In this document: piece by piece, positions 12,995-26,500 of the stretch
Layout of the letters: every line of letters begins with the position of its first letter
How positions within the stretch are numbered: the first letter of the stretch is position 1
Source of the DNA: Sipunculus nudus
Taxonomy: Eukaryota; Annelida; Sipuncula; Golfingiida; Sipunculidae
Direction of reading: 5' to 3'
DNA length: 64,000 nucleotides
Assembly (NCBI GenBank): GCA_026874595.1
Contig: CM049314.1
Span: forward strand, 1,823,318 to 1,887,317
Made by a program: the position numbers and the translations under genes
The notes under the pieces: model-generated
Database searches by the model: none
Seen by the model: the letters and a program-made list of their open reading frames with translations, nothing else
Told to the model about the DNA's origin: nothing

Positions 12995-15950
12995 GCTTAC
13001 TGCCTTTGCAAGAGGTCAATGGTATTTTGTAACATTTCTAAATGTCAACTTGGCAAAACAATATATTTTACATGAACATGTTTCTTTGACCGCTAGTGAG
13101 ATAAAGGAATTAAAGCTTTGTTTTACTAAAAGCATGTAGGCTAATTTTCTCTACACAAGAAAAATCCTTTGATTTAAATGTGAAGATAAATGAATTTAGG
13201 ATTTAAACATTAACATGCTAACTTTGGCAGAGAAGGCTTAGAAAATCTCTTAACCAACTTTACAGTTTGAATAATAAAGTATTTGGCTGTTTCTTTGACA
13301 TTCACAAGTAAAAACAGTTAAGGTATATTCAAGTCTACAGTTCTATCTATACATATTTTACACACATCACCTAATCGAAATAATTAAACGGGGAACAAAT
13401 TTTGTGTCTCTTGCATTTGAATCTTATTCCACATATATTATATTATATACAAAATTATTATACATTTTTTATATGTTATTTTCTTTATAACCTCCTAGTG
13501 AAAACACCTTATTCAAGTTTAACACTTATTAGGAGTTTAATTTCAGATAATAAGTGACACAATTAGAAATATTACGATATTAAGGTTTCACGAATTTAAA
13601 AATAATATGACTGGTATTCACAATGGAAATTTCAGAATTACCGAAGGATTTACTTTAAATTGTACAGATCAGGTTCAATACATGGAGATTACTTTTCACT
13701 TAACAATGATTCTAAACTTAAAAGATGATTATATAAGCATACACTTTTGTTTAATGTATACATTACTTAACAGTCAAAGGAGAGACAAAATAATGAAATA
13801 GTTTTTAAAAACTATTAGGGACTGTTATTGGGGTTGCTCTCTCCCACCTCACAAATTGTAATCTATTCTAAAATGCTGCAGACATTAATTGTGAAATATA
13901 ATCATTTCAGATTTACATTTGAATTGCTTTCTTATTTTTCTTGTTATTAACGATTTTTTTCTTAAAGCAGGTTTAATTTGCCTTTTCATAGATTCGTTAA
14001 AGCAGGTCCGTGTAAAAGAAATCATTGAAAGGCCCCGAGTATAATATACACATTAAACAGCGGATCCTTGGGGACCGACTGTTGTGACCAAGCGTCAGAT
14101 AGGAGCAGTAAATCATCTAAAACATTGACCCGCTCTCTTAAATATACATGATAAGATGTCTAAAAATAGTCGTCCGGTAAATCATTATAAACATTGATCC
14201 TCGTTCTAAAGTATATATGATAAGATGTCTAAAATATAGTCGCCCAGTAAATCATTGTAAGCATTGAACTTCACTTCAAAGTATACACGATAAGATGTCT
14301 AAATAAACTCGCCCGGTAAATCAGTTAAAGCATTGAACTTTACTATAAAGTATACATTGTTAGATGTCTAAAAAATAGTCGCCCATAAAATGTTTAGTTG
14401 AGTTTTGTTTGCACAGAGTGATTGCATTCAGACAAATCGATTTTTTAGCTGTACCGCTTTCACGCATTGTGGTGTTTAAGCAACTACGGTATGTCAGAGC
14501 CGGATACATGCTAGATTCCAAGCAGGGGCATCACACAAAAATGATTACTAGTGTATGTAAACAAGTAACTAAACGTGTGTCTGACTACGTAGAAAGGTAA
14601 CACATGCAGCTCCCAAGGCAGGGAAAGACATTACATATTTTGATATATTTTCACGCTGATAGTTTCGTGGCTTCCGATAGATTTGACACAAGAGGGCAAA
14701 CGGTGTCAATCCTAAAATATTCCTCTTTGAGGTACCCTTTCTCCTTCATTTTAAGGCTTACTCTCCTTACTTGAGTTACGTCAATTGACTGGTCCCTGTA
14801 TTACCCCGAATTCGGTTTAGTTATTTCTTTGCACTTAACAGTCTGCTGCTTTGGAACTCCTTGCAGTACACCTTATCTGAAAGCTTAGAAGATTTTCTTC
14901 ATGGATGCATGCCCCTCCCCCATTTTTAGAGGTGGTAACAAAGAAGTTCTTGCCCCCCCCCCCCCACCGTTTCGGGGGAAAAATCTATAAATTTCAAGTA
15001 ATTCCGTAGAATTGTTTTTTTTTATTTTCCTCAGTATTATTGCAAGTTTTATATGCCTCTTTTAATCGTCATGTTAGAATGTTTTCGTCGGAATATTTCG
15101 TTGGAATATTCCTGAAGACGAATGTTGTCTTGTTGGTCTAGAGAGTGAGTGAGTGGGTGTGCGTGTGTGTGTGTGTGTGGCTGGGGGGTAGAAGAAGAAA
15201 CAGAAACAGTTATTCCTCAGGCCCAAAGTTCCAACATTCATGTGGTACATATGTACCATTCAATTGGCAGAAGAAGACTTGGAATACATAATATTATTGA
15301 TAGGCTTAGACCCTTTATGAACGTTTTGAATGTTTTCAGTATGCCTAAGCTTTACTTGGGACGTTGACATTGTTTTTTAGTAGTCATCCAAATTATTCTC
15401 CTAGCGGCCTTTTAACTTTGAGAATTTCACTTTGTTTAGTTTTTTAACTAGGTAAATGAATACAAGTAAATCAGACAGGTGTACTGCGATTTTATACCAT
15501 AATCATATCCGTCAAACCTGGAGAATTATGAACATATATCACCATGACCAAAATCATATTTTACTTGAAAATTGGTAAATTTTACTTTGCCCAATCATTT
15601 CATTAAAATTCTCGGTCTCTTTAAGTAATTCGTCAAAATTAGCTAAATTTCAATCATTTTTAAAGATTTCTATGGACTGATAGGGACCCCTTATTTGGTT
15701 GTGGTTAAATCTGCTCTCTCAGTTATGACAATGTTAAGAACACATGTATGTGAATGGAACACACATTAATGTGTATGAATAAAATTATGGTATTTGTTAT
15801 AATTACATTATAACACCGGTGTGAAATTATGTACATTTATTAAATATTTACCAGATTAACTCCATACCATGGTCCGTTGATAAGAATCTTTTGCATGGCC
15901 ATGAGCGAAACTTTTCCCCCTCATTTACGGACTTGTCTATCTTTAATACC
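12995..15950. other. Unit A intergenic DNA shared with units B and C
   Basis: No gene is supported. Between 14040 and 14800 this aligns with 29370-29980 in B and 42260-42790 in C. From 15010 to 15560 it aligns with parts of 43780-47300 in C. A short C-run is at 14953-14965 and a GT run at 15158-15179. Near 15308 it holds one diverged copy of the CTTTATGAACGT motif that is expanded to about 48 copies in unit C. Confidence 0.6.
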
Positions 15951-16737
15951 TTCTGTTACGACCCATAATGTAATAACCGGCCAATAATGTAATAACGGCC
16001 CAAATTGTAATAAAAACGACCAATAATGTTATAATCATACCCTGCCCATATTGTTATAAAACTGGTCCATACTGTAATAACGGCTCATAATGTAATAAAA
16101 AAAGGCCCATATTGTAATAACGGCCCATATTGTTATAAAAAACGACCCATATTGTAATAATCATACCCTACCCATATTGTAATAAAACGGGAAGTGGGAA
16201 AAACGGCCCATATTGTAATAACACATGTTTAAGCTCAAGTATGAATCCCAAATCTAACAGGCGATATGTGTTTTGAGAATACCTTCTAAAATAACAGCCA
16301 TTTTGGTTCCTCATTAGTATATGGGGTGCAGTCATAATGGAAATCAAGTGAAACAGCCAACATTTATGCTGTCTACGTATATTTAATCATAATCTTCTAA
16401 ACTGCATTTTTTACAATATTGGCCTTTTTGCCCTTTTAGCCCCCACCATGGTGATTACAGTAAAGGTGAAGTAAAGTTATTACAATGTTACTCATTTATT
16501 ATTACGGTATTGGCCATTATTATAATATTGGCCGTTTTACAACAAAATAGGCAATTTCTATTACAAAAATGACCATTGTTTCGCACAAAGCATAATCTCG
16601 TAATCTCGTAAAGCCTTGGCTTTTCAAACCACGCCGTTAGTTTCATTCTAACCACATTCACCTGATGATCGGGTCGCATCCCCTTAAACAGACTGTTGTG
16701 AATTTACAGTGTTGTTTCTCTTCAGAGTTATATAAAA

Positions 16738-16739
<2 letters not shown>

Positions 16740-16829
<90 letters not shown>
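16740..16829. repeat. (TA)n with (CATA)n core
   Basis: Dinucleotide microsatellite interrupted by CATACATA units, inside the 2.2-kb TIR element. Confidence 0.98.
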
Positions 16830-16831
<2 letters not shown>

Positions 16832-17207
16832 AATGCTAACAAAGGAAAACCCCTAGCAACAGGCCAATGGGATTGAGTGAGGCATATTGTTAAGATTCAT
16901 TTTGTAAATGGCGACATTTCTTTATTCCTTGAGGCCACGGCATTTACATAATTCTATGAATAGTAATAAGCAAAAATAGTAAATAGCGATATAGCATATG
17001 ACTAACAAAGTAACTGGTGGATCAAACTTAACTCGTTCCCTTTTCCCATTTTCCCACGGTATTTGACCGTGAAGGGTGGAGGTTGGGCAGGGGTAGCGGG
17101 TTAGGGTGGAGAAGGCTGAGGAAGGCTTCCCTTGCGATCGCTCGGCGATTGCAAACATCTGGTTTTTCATGGATTGTACAAACAGTTGTAATAATTACTG
17201 AGAGGCA

Positions 17208-17276
17208 CTCTCCATAGCTCAGATGGTGGCGTTCGGTAGTCTTTATAGGTCTTTATAGTTGTTCGTCGATCCTTAA
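17208..17276 (+). repeat. Degenerate tRNA-derived SINE head
   Basis: CTCCATAGCTCAGATGGT resembles a pol III box A region. GTTCGTCGATCC, about 45 bp further on, resembles box B (GTTCGANNCC) with one extra base. It cannot fold as a full tRNA. It lies within the 2.2-kb TIR element, so it is probably a nested SINE. Confidence 0.35.
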
Positions 17277-17378
17277 GGTAGACATAATACTGTCACCCTG
17301 TTCCATTAAAAAAAAATGTTTTTTATACTACTGAGATAAACCTTCTCTGTAGGATAGTTCCGAGTTTGAAGGAATAAG

Positions 17379-17382
<4 letters not shown>

Positions 17383-17416
<34 letters not shown>
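17383..17416. repeat. (AT)n microsatellite
   Basis: Simple dinucleotide tract inside the 2.2-kb TIR element. Confidence 0.97.
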
Positions 17417-17420
<4 letters not shown>

Positions 17421-17701
17421 TGTGGGTGTAATCGCTTTTTTAACTAATCTTAACGTGGAAAGGGCACAGGGCACACGTGACAGGGCACACGCTTAGTGTC
17501 ATTTATATAATATCCTGGGGTCAGGTAACTACCGCACTTGCGGGTCCTGAGTGTGTAATCATCCCCATTACTGAGTCATAACATGGAGGAACTCGCCAAA
17601 TTTTGCATTCGTATGTGATACAAACGTGTTACACGGCTGTGGGGCACAGCCTTCCAATTTTGCAGAGCACTCACCGTGGATGGGGGCTGACGGGGCCCCG
17701 G

Positions 17702-17704
<3 letters not shown>

Positions 17705-17757
<53 letters not shown>
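17705..17757. repeat. (AT)n microsatellite
   Basis: Simple dinucleotide tract inside the 2.2-kb TIR element. Confidence 0.97.
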
Positions 17758-17761
<4 letters not shown>

Positions 17762-18183
17762 TTAATTTATCTTGTTTAAATACTTTATCATCCTATTTAA
17801 ACACTGATTCAACAAAAGGATAAACATGAATTATGGCCATATTTCGCTCATATTAGCTTGGTCACCGTTTTAAACAGTCATGTAATCCAGTGGTTTTTCA
17901 TTCTTGTATGTTCACTTACACATTCGTGTCACGAGAAGTCAATATTTAGATTATCTTAGTTAATTTGCATGAAATTTGAATTATAAAATTATTGACCGTT
18001 TTACCCACCTGCGATTTTATTACAATGTGGGCCGTTTTACCTACTTGCGATTTTATTACAATATGGGCAGGGTATGGTTATTACAATATGGGCCGTTTTT
18101 ATTACATTATGGGCCATTATTACATTATCGGTCGTTTTTATTACAATATGGGCGGTTATTACATTATGGGTCGTAACACCTTC

Positions 18184-21100
18184 CATCCCTATGTTACATG
18201 GCTGGCACAACTGGAACGCTTTGCGGAGTGTACCAATATGTCCGCTTGTTGACGAAACTGTCGTTGTTACTTGAATATCATAAATTAAGCTAAGCTGCCA
18301 TGGGTTCAACGTGAATAAAATTATCATTGTTCATACTTATAGTTCAATATTTATGATATTATGAATAATTTTGGTATCAGTGACTAACCGTATACCAAGA
18401 CACGCCTTCAAATAAAATAACATTTTGTCCGGGCCTCGCTCGCGTTGCCATATCAGCCTAGTTACCATGCCCCCTTTACGACTACAAAGGTCACCTTCCG
18501 CAAAAGCAATAAAACATGTGTTGTATGGTGTGAGCCGGAGCGAGGCTAGGCATGCATCATTAATGATCAGACAGGTAGCAGGGAATCCTTCGGAACATAT
18601 TTAAAACCGCAATGAGAAACATGAACGCCCAGGAAAGTCTTGTGATTCATCCTGTATATGGTAGTCGGGGACCGCGGAACGTTTCAGAGTGTCTGTATGT
18701 GTCGGGGGGGGGGGGGGGGGGGTGAACAGTGAAATGACCTTTGTTACAAATAAAATCTAGAGGAATCCCTATACCTGCTACAGTGGAAATTTTAATCTAA
18801 TACTTTTTTGTTCAGTTCCCCCCAAAAATAGATGTTACCTATTCCACATGATAAATGCAAAACTGTTACATTATTTGTTTAGGGCTGTGTCAACACACTG
18901 GAAAGATTAATCTACTCCTAGTTCTGCAATAGTCCGGGAGCAATCATAACATCTACAAACCCCCCTTATTAAAAAAATGAAACTATTACTCATGGTAATA
19001 TCGTGATTATGTGATGATTTTTTTTTCTTTCTTTTTTTTCTGTTAGTGCGTAGAGGTAAAGCTTATTTGTGTCGGCCCTTGTTGCTGTTTGTTTCCCACA
19101 AAATATGCAAAACAATATGATCTCAGTGACTTTCAAATCATTTTCAAGAACAATTGCTATTTAAATTGTGGATCCGTTACATATAAAGGGGCCGATCCAG
19201 ACAAAGTCTTTTTCTATTCGTTTATTTACACACACACACCCACATACGCGGATAAACAAACCCATAATTGCCTAACTTCCGAGGACCAGCAGTTCCGCTA
19301 CAGTGAGGAAGAAGTGCTACTGAGATGAAAAACAGTAAAAGACGCATGTATCATACATTTTCTTAAAAGAGAAAGGCTGGTTAGACGTGAGAACAATGCG
19401 TTGACTTAGCGCATAACTTGCGAGGACGTTCATATGCATAGTGCATTTTTATGTCATGTCTTTATGTCGTAGCGAGGACATACTATTTAGCATATCGAGC
19501 ACAGTCGGATAACAATTTTAACATATTACCGAAAACCGGCTTACATCCAACACACAATTTTCCAATAGAATTTTCTCAATAGAAGGCACTGTCAACACAC
19601 ACACAGAAAAAAAATTTAAACGAAACGTTCCTTATGTGGGTTTATAGTGTTCCCAGTTTTTTCAATGTTTTAGCCGCTTTTCGTTTACGAGGACCCGTGT
19701 GCCAGTCCTCACAGGATAAATTCCTCGCGCATTTGGTGTACAGTCAATACCGTGTCCTCTTAAGTTTAGATATACACCAACGCTCGCGTACATACACACA
19801 TACACTCATTCTGAGGTTCAATAAGATTTAGTGGAAGGGAAAGGTGAACCATGGGCAAAGGAATATTAACTTTTTGTTGGGGAGGGCTGGATTTAAGATT
19901 CAAAGTATTCTGTCTTTAAATGTCGGCTTACTATTCATACAGATTCTAGATGAATATGACACGCTGCATTTCACATGTTATTTCAAGCCACGATTGATAT
20001 ACCCAGCCCCCCTAATTTTCGTCAAGAAATAGTCATGGTCACTACAACCTACATTTCTCAGAGGGTTTAATGATTAAAGAGTTGGCGGAGGCATGCGTTT
20101 ACTTGGCGTTTCTGTTCAGTATATTTATTGACTTACTGAGTAAGACTGAAGAATAAGTATTTTACACTGAGGTTGCATGTTGCAAATTCGAGAAGTTTTT
20201 ATATTATTTATAATGCTGGTATTTAACTTATCTATTTTCAGGTGAGTTTATAATGCCGTTCCCCTTTATGCTGGATAGAATATGTGTATATTATCAGTAT
20301 CAGTGGCAGACCGGCACAAATATATATATATATATATTTAATATACATCAGACAAGGGTCAACCTGTTTAAATCTATTTAACAATCGAGACTTCATTTAT
20401 TTATTTATTGGTTATCGTTGAGGATAAATATAATTTTTTGTTTTATTTGTTTGTTGCTTTATGTAGGGTGTATATCCAAGTCCTCCGCCTTCGCAAAAGG
20501 TTATTACCTGTTATTATGTACTACCTGAACAAGATGCTTACACTGATTTTTTATGCCACATTTACAAGACTTTCAACTAATCTAGCAGTCTCATCTTATA
20601 TATTTATATAATTGTATAAACATTTTATTCTTTCATTCAATGCAAAGCTTTACATAAAGATACAGATATTATACGGAATAAAATTATACATGGGTGTTAC
20701 TTGATTTTATATATAGGAATGCCTATATAATCGCTTACATACACACCAAACAAGAAAGAAAATCCAAAAAAAAAAATATTATAAAGTAAAATATAGTAAA
20801 ATATCTAAGATATGTAATAAGTACCTTGCCACATAGGTAAAAACCTATTCCATTAGCTTAACCTGAAAAAAAAATCACTGATAATAGGGAAGATTGTAAC
20901 CATGCAGCACTTAATAAATTCTTAGGCAGAAACATACAATGAAATCATATCTGAATAAGAATTTGATATAACAATTTATTTGTTATGCTTTTTTCTTAAG
21001 CATCATTTTTATAGTGCTCTAATCTAAAAATAATTAGATCTAGAGCGCTTTACATAAAATATATGGAAACATTTAAAATTTGACAACACACAGGGTTAAA

Positions 21101-21250
21101 AAATAACAGAGAGCCCTAAAATAACGCTACACAACATTTTAAAAGCCTGTATAAAGAGAAATATCTTGAATTGTTTCATATAAATGGGAATAGAGCAAGC
21201 ATTCCTGATACTGGCAGGTAAACTGTTCCAAACTATCGGGGCATAACAAT
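18184..21250. other. Unit A intergenic DNA, no gene seen
   Basis: 18184-18700 aligns with 30840-31310 (B) and 47690-48090 (C), and 20200-20700 with 32550-33150 (B). A G-run of about 19 bases is at 18704-18722. Short open frames have no recognisable domain. Confidence 0.6.
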
Positions 21251-21251
21251 T

Positions 21252-21640
21252 AAACACTTATCACCATAAGTCACAGTCCTACGTATTGGTGTAACACTTA
21301 TCACCATAAGTCACAGTCCTACGTATTGGTGTAACACTTATCACCATAAGTCACAGTCCTACGTATTGGTGTAACACTTATCACCATAAGTCACAGTCCT
21401 ACGTATTGGTGTAACACTTATCACCATAAGTCACAGTCCTACGTATTGGTGTAACACTTATCACCATAAGTCACAGTCCTACGTATTGGTGTAACACTTA
21501 TCACCATAAGTCACAGTCCTACGTATTGGTGTAACACTTATCACCATAAGTCACAGTCCTACGTATTGGTGTAACACTTATCACCATAAGTCACAGTCCT
21601 ACGTATTGGTGTAACACTTATCACCATAAGTCACAGTCCT
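21252..21640. repeat. 40-bp tandem array, nearly 10 copies
   Basis: TAACACTTATCACCATAAGT followed by CACAGTCCTACGTATTGGTG repeats with no visible divergence until the last unit, so the expansion looks recent. It is absent from the aligned part of unit B. Confidence 0.97.
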
Positions 21641-21948
21641 TCATACTGCTGTGACTAATAACTGTGAAGTAGAAGACCTTAGTGTCCTGGGTGCATTTCT
21701 GAGCTGTATTAGATCACAAATGTATCCTGGTGCCACATTTTCCAAGCTTTGAAAACAAATAAAAATAATACTAGATATGTAGTCTGTAGCTCCATGACTA
21801 CCTCCGCCAGGATCGTAATCAAACTGTGTATATCCGATGTCACGGTTCTTAGGTCAGCTGCAGAAAAAAGCACGGACCTTGCACCAGTGACTGGGCCACG
21901 CCATCGCCCGGACAAAGAGATTGTTTCATCTCAAAGTGTCGTAATATC

Positions 21949-21951
<3 letters not shown>

Positions 21952-22002
<51 letters not shown>
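21952..22002. repeat. (TA)n microsatellite
   Basis: Dinucleotide tract. The aligned site in unit B (near 33380) has only a short (AT)n, so length differs between paralogous units. Confidence 0.97.
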
Positions 22003-22004
<2 letters not shown>

Positions 22005-22189
22005 GTATGAAGTTGCTGACAGGTCAACCAACCAGGCAATTCAGTAACAAATCGAGGACAAACAAAATACCTAGGCCCCCAGGTCGGGGGTATGATTATT
22101 TATAAAGTAATTCTGCAGATAAAGAATAATACGCAAATATTACATGCCAAATATAATGGATGAATAATAAAGGATGAAAAAAGGAAACA

Positions 22190-22370
22190 AAAAATACGAT
22201 AAGGGCATAAAATGGTTCTTCCCACAACAGACACGTAAAAAAATAAAAGATAAGGCCACGAAATGGTTCTTATAAAAACAACCACGGAAAAAATATACGA
22301 TAAAGGGATACAATGATTCTTACTCTTACAACCACGGACAAAATATACAATAAGGGCATGAAATGGTTCA
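22190..22370. repeat. Short array of about 50-bp units (unit A version)
   Basis: Three to four diverged copies of a unit around ATACGATAAGGGCATGAAAT, GGTTCTTAC and AACCACGGA. The aligned locus in unit B (33655-34490) has about 16 copies. Confidence 0.8.
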
Positions 22371-22585
22371 CACTATAACACTGGTTATTTTAAAAAAAGA
22401 AAACGTTACTTTTGAGGAAACTCCATCTGGAAATCCATCAAGTAAAATATTTTCTTCTTCTAGTAAATCAGTGACTGAACATACTCTATATGGATTGTAT
22501 AGTATTAAAATAACTTGTATATCCAATCTAGGATATATTAAGAGATATCAGTTGCATTTCCCGCAAGAGCGGTTTCATTCACCAC

Positions 22586-22666
22586 AATTTTCGTTCTTAT
22601 ATGTATGTATAGTACTAAATGAAACCCTTTCATTTAGTACTATACATACATATAATAACGAAAATT
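22586..22666. repeat. Near-perfect hairpin, 39-bp arms, 3-nt loop
   Basis: The left arm 22586-22624 pairs with 22628-22666 with one mismatch; the loop is CCC. At the aligned place in unit B (34662-34709) an (AT)n tract lies between the same flanks (GGTTTCAT-like on the left, GAAAATTAT on the right). The loop is too tight for a typical microRNA precursor; a small foldback insertion is more likely. Confidence 0.9.
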
Positions 22667-22679
22667 ATATTCAACAGAA

Positions 22680-23387
22680 ATAACAGCGAAATCTTATGAA
22701 AACACAGCAAATCTTTCGGCTCTAAGCTCGCGCTTAGCTTATTAATATCTCATAAAATCGTTTGTGTCGAACCTCCGATAAGACATAGCTATATTGTCGT
22801 ATAGACTAACATAACTATGTTTTACTGTAATAATAATCAATATCCCCCTGATCATATTCCTTCTTGCCAGTTCCATATAAGAAAATGATTTGTACTTAAG
22901 TAATCAACATATAAAATTAATCATTAATAAAATATGATAATTTCCACTGAGAATATTATGTAGTCAGTAATCAGTCGAAAGAACGAGGAGGATCCAGTCA
23001 ATGACTGTCGCGAGATCTTGACTGAACCCTTTTATATAGCAATTATCTTTGTCTAAAAAAGGTGGAATAAAAATCTTTTTGAATATGCGCAGGCCCAAGC
23101 AATATGTGTATATGTTATCAGAAACAAACTTAATGTGAATACCATGGCTTCGGATTGTTATATGCTTAAAAACCTCCAGACGGCGACACTGTATAATATA
23201 AATAGATTATATTCCTTTAATTTTTATCTACAAGACAACATCAAATAGCAATCAACAGTGTTAGCTAGATATAAAACAAATATGTACTAGAGATTTAGAA
23301 TAATTTTCATAATACAATGACCATGGGACAATTTCAGTACTTCATGCTATAACCTGATGGTAACATTTTTTTCAAACTCTCGTGGAT
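22680..23387. other. End of unit A, no gene seen
   Basis: AT-rich DNA; 23125-23387 aligns with 34765-35027 just before unit C, which places the unit boundary at or before this block. Confidence 0.6.
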
Positions 23388-23547
23388 TTTGGCAATCATA
23401 GTCCCTGAGGGAACTGTGTAGAAATTTATCAGGACTATGGTATCAGTAACAGTTAGTGAGCCTTACATTGCGCTGCAGAATGTATATTAAACTTCTTCTG
23501 CTTCGATTGACAATCGGGAAGTTGTCAGCCCTTACTATACAGCATAT

Positions 23548-26500
23548 TTAACACATTCCTCGATTTTTCATTTCTCGCTTCATCTGACAGATGCCACAAG
23601 TTGTACAACAGCACATGATGCAAGTGTCATTACCAATGGTGCCCTAAAAATAGAAACAAAGGAAAAGGGTTATCTTTAAATGAAGCATATGGTCATTTTA
23701 TTTCCATACATTATCTTTAAACATCTAGAATGTAAGGTAATAAAACATATGGTCATTTTATTTCCATACATTATCTTTAAACATCTAGAATGTAAGGTAA
23801 TAAAACATTTTGTTGTAAACAGGCGGCCTCAACCTTGAATAAATGACAGGTTCTTCTCATCATTTGTCATACAAATAAAATTCACTTTTAAAATTTTTAA
23901 TGTAATAGTGGATGATTGAATCTTCTTAACTGTACGTATCTTCTTCTTCTGTTAAACGTTATGGAAATATTCCTTATTCTTTCATATAAAACAATGACTG
24001 TGTATGTGACAAAAATGAACAGATGTCTTTCTCAACAGGAACTGAATTGAAATACAAAAATAGATATTACGTCTTAATATGTATTTAAGTCATACTTTGA
24101 CTCAGATAAACTATCAGCGTGACCTGATTTAATATATTTTCACGAGATCTCAACTAAAACTTCAAATCATCACTTTTCAATATAACATTTAGTGACGTAC
24201 TGTTACTGACTTAGTTTCAGATGGTTATTTGAGCACATGGATGAAGGTTGCGTGCCACAGCTCAGAATTAATTATAACTAAATATGTTTAAAAAAGAAAT
24301 ACTTAGTTTGTTCATACCGTAATGCCGAGCATGGTCCTGAGCTTGACCCTCATGGCCGTGACGTCACCACAGCAACATGGCGTGCAGAATGGCTCCCCCA
24401 TGTCAGCAGCCACCTGGCAGGCCAAACAGCTCGGACAGCACCAGCCACACAGACCTGCAAGAGAAAGAGACTGGTCTACTTTTCTGCCCTGAAGAACATC
24501 TCTTGGATATCGTTTAATTAAAGTGTTTAAGGACCCATTAGAAGGATGGGGGTCTTGCATGAAGATTGCATGTTCTACGCCTCAAGAACAGTTTGGTTAG
24601 GATATCTTGACCAGGCTGGTTAAGATCTCAGGAATGGGCTATTTAACATTTCATGAGTAGGCTGGGTTGGAACTTAAGAGAAGCTGGTTAAGGGTAAAAG
24701 AAAGGACTGGTTACTGTTTCCATAAAGCTATAAAGCTGGTTGAGTCTAAAGAACAAATAGCTTAGGGTCTCAAGAAGGACGAAGAAGGACGGAAGAAAAT
24801 GTCAGTTAACATCAAAAGAAAAGACTGGTTGAATCTAAGAAACTCCAAATCTAAGGTACTCGTTAAATTAAATATTTTGTTTAACGTTTTGCCGCTTGTT
24901 GTCGTCATGGTTGGGTCTTGAAGCCAGCTCTTACTATAAACAAGAACTTGTATATTTCTTACTATATTATCCAGTTTTACATATTCCGCATATGCACTAC
25001 CATCCGTTCTCAACAGCTGTATCCGCCCCTGTTAATTATCACTTACACACGCCGCAGTCAGAGAAGCAGTCACAGAGACCCGTGGTCCAAGGTCGCATGT
25101 TCTGGGGGTAGGGTATTTGCGGTTCATTTGCAGTCTGGTTCACTTGAACGATAGTTGTAGTCGGTTGTGGGGCAAAGGCGGGTGCCTGAGGCTGGATGTA
25201 CGGTGCTGGTGGCTGAGAAACCTGTGGATACTGAAGTAAACAAGTGGCCAATTGGCCTCGACGCTCAGCTGAATTTGTCTGGGTGCTCATTTATTTTATT
25301 AATGTTATATATTGTCTGTGAGAATAGCCTATGTCTAATGTTACCATGTTATGAAACGGACGGAAATTTTCAGGATTCAACGGATACTTGCCAAGGTCCT
25401 TCCTAGATGAAACAATTTGTACAATTTGTCTCTCTGGATTCTCTAAAAACTCGTGTTATGTAAAAAGAGACTGGGCTAATGGATACAATTTGTGCATTGT
25501 CTGACTGCTCAAAATCACGCTTCTGGTCAGTAGCTTGCAAAATATAGATCACCATAACCTAATTTAAAATTTGAAAGGATTTTGTCCAGGACCTAGGTCT
25601 GATGCATACAATTTGTATCCATCTGACGTTTAAGGTGCTCAAATCATGTTTTTTTTTTGCCTATAACGTTCAGGTTTTCAGTGGGATTTGCCATAGATCT
25701 CTCTGGATGTTGTGTAAGAAGATGTTAGGGCTTAAGGATACAATTTGTTATTAAAAGAATAAAGTTACCTAATTTCAGGAATCAAAAGAGACTTGCTAAC
25801 GACCTCCCTGTTCCTTGCAATAGACGGTTCCAAGGAAAATAAAAAAAGTTTGTACCTTGTCTGTCTGGGTGCTAAATTCATATTTTTGGCTCATAGCTCA
25901 CATAGTATAGTCTTTTATGTCACAATGACCTTATTTCCGGTTTCTTAAGAGATTTGCCTAGAACCTCCCTGGATGCTGCTCTAGAAGATTCTAGGTCTAT
26001 TGCATGTAATCTGTGCCCAACTGGCATTCAAATTTGTGCCACGGCTGACCTTCTTGGTGCTCGAAATCGTGTTTTCGGCACATGGGTCGGAAAATATAAT
26101 TTCAGATTTCCAAGGAGATTTGCCTAAAACCTTCCTGGATGTCTCGTTAGAAGATTCTAGGCCTAACAGGTACAATTTGTGCCAATCTGACATTTAGGGT
26201 GCTCATATGACATCTTTTAGGCCGCAGAATATAGGTCACAGTGGCCTTATTTCAGGTGTCGAAGGACATTTGCCTAGGACATCCCTGAATTAACGTTAGA
26301 GAATTCTAGGCCTCATGGATACAATTTGTGCCCGTCTGACTGTATGAATAATGTTTTCGGCCCATAGATCACAGTAAATAGGTAACCATGACCTAATTTA
26401 GGTTTCAGAAGAAATTTGCCCAGGACCTCCCTTGATGTACAGTCAGAAATTTATAGGTCTAATGGTTACGATATGTCTCCTATTAACGGAAGGACGGCCA

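Larger units (their letters stand above)
15954..18178. mobile_element. Non-autonomous 2.2-kb TIR element with clustered subterminal repeats
   Basis: The ends are perfect 26-bp inverted repeats starting TGTTACGACCCATAATGTAA. A 5-bp duplication CCTTC flanks it (15949-15953 and 18179-18183). Unit B keeps the uninterrupted site TAATACCTTCCATC at 30830-30840. About 12 copies of a 17-bp word close to GGCCCATATTGTAATAA lie at 15958-16222, and about 7 copies in the opposite orientation at 18012-18173; such clusters often bind a transposase. No transposase frame exists; the interior has three TA microsatellites and a tRNA-like patch. The superfamily is unassigned; TGT...ACA ends with a 5-bp duplication fit neither hAT nor mariner. 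Confidence 0.85.
1..23387. repeat. Segmental duplication unit A
   Basis: This is the first of three tandem units. Position 1 (TTGGCAATCA...) aligns with 23388 and 35028, and the later order of blocks is shared: PLAC8-like exons, the block ending ATGATTACTAGTGTATGTAAAC (14540 in A, 29706 in B, 42459 in C), the block near 18240-18700, and those near 20200, 21830, 22370 and 23130. The unit is roughly twice as long as unit B because of an LTR-like insertion, a 5.3-kb satellite, a 2.2-kb TIR element and other private sequence. The left end lies outside the window. Confidence 0.8.

Noticed and set aside
16665-16856. Open frames made of Tyr-Ile repeats over (TA)n, also at 17.7, 22.0, 49.0, 51.3, 58.3 and 62.4 kb
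   Set aside because: Pure microsatellite translation.
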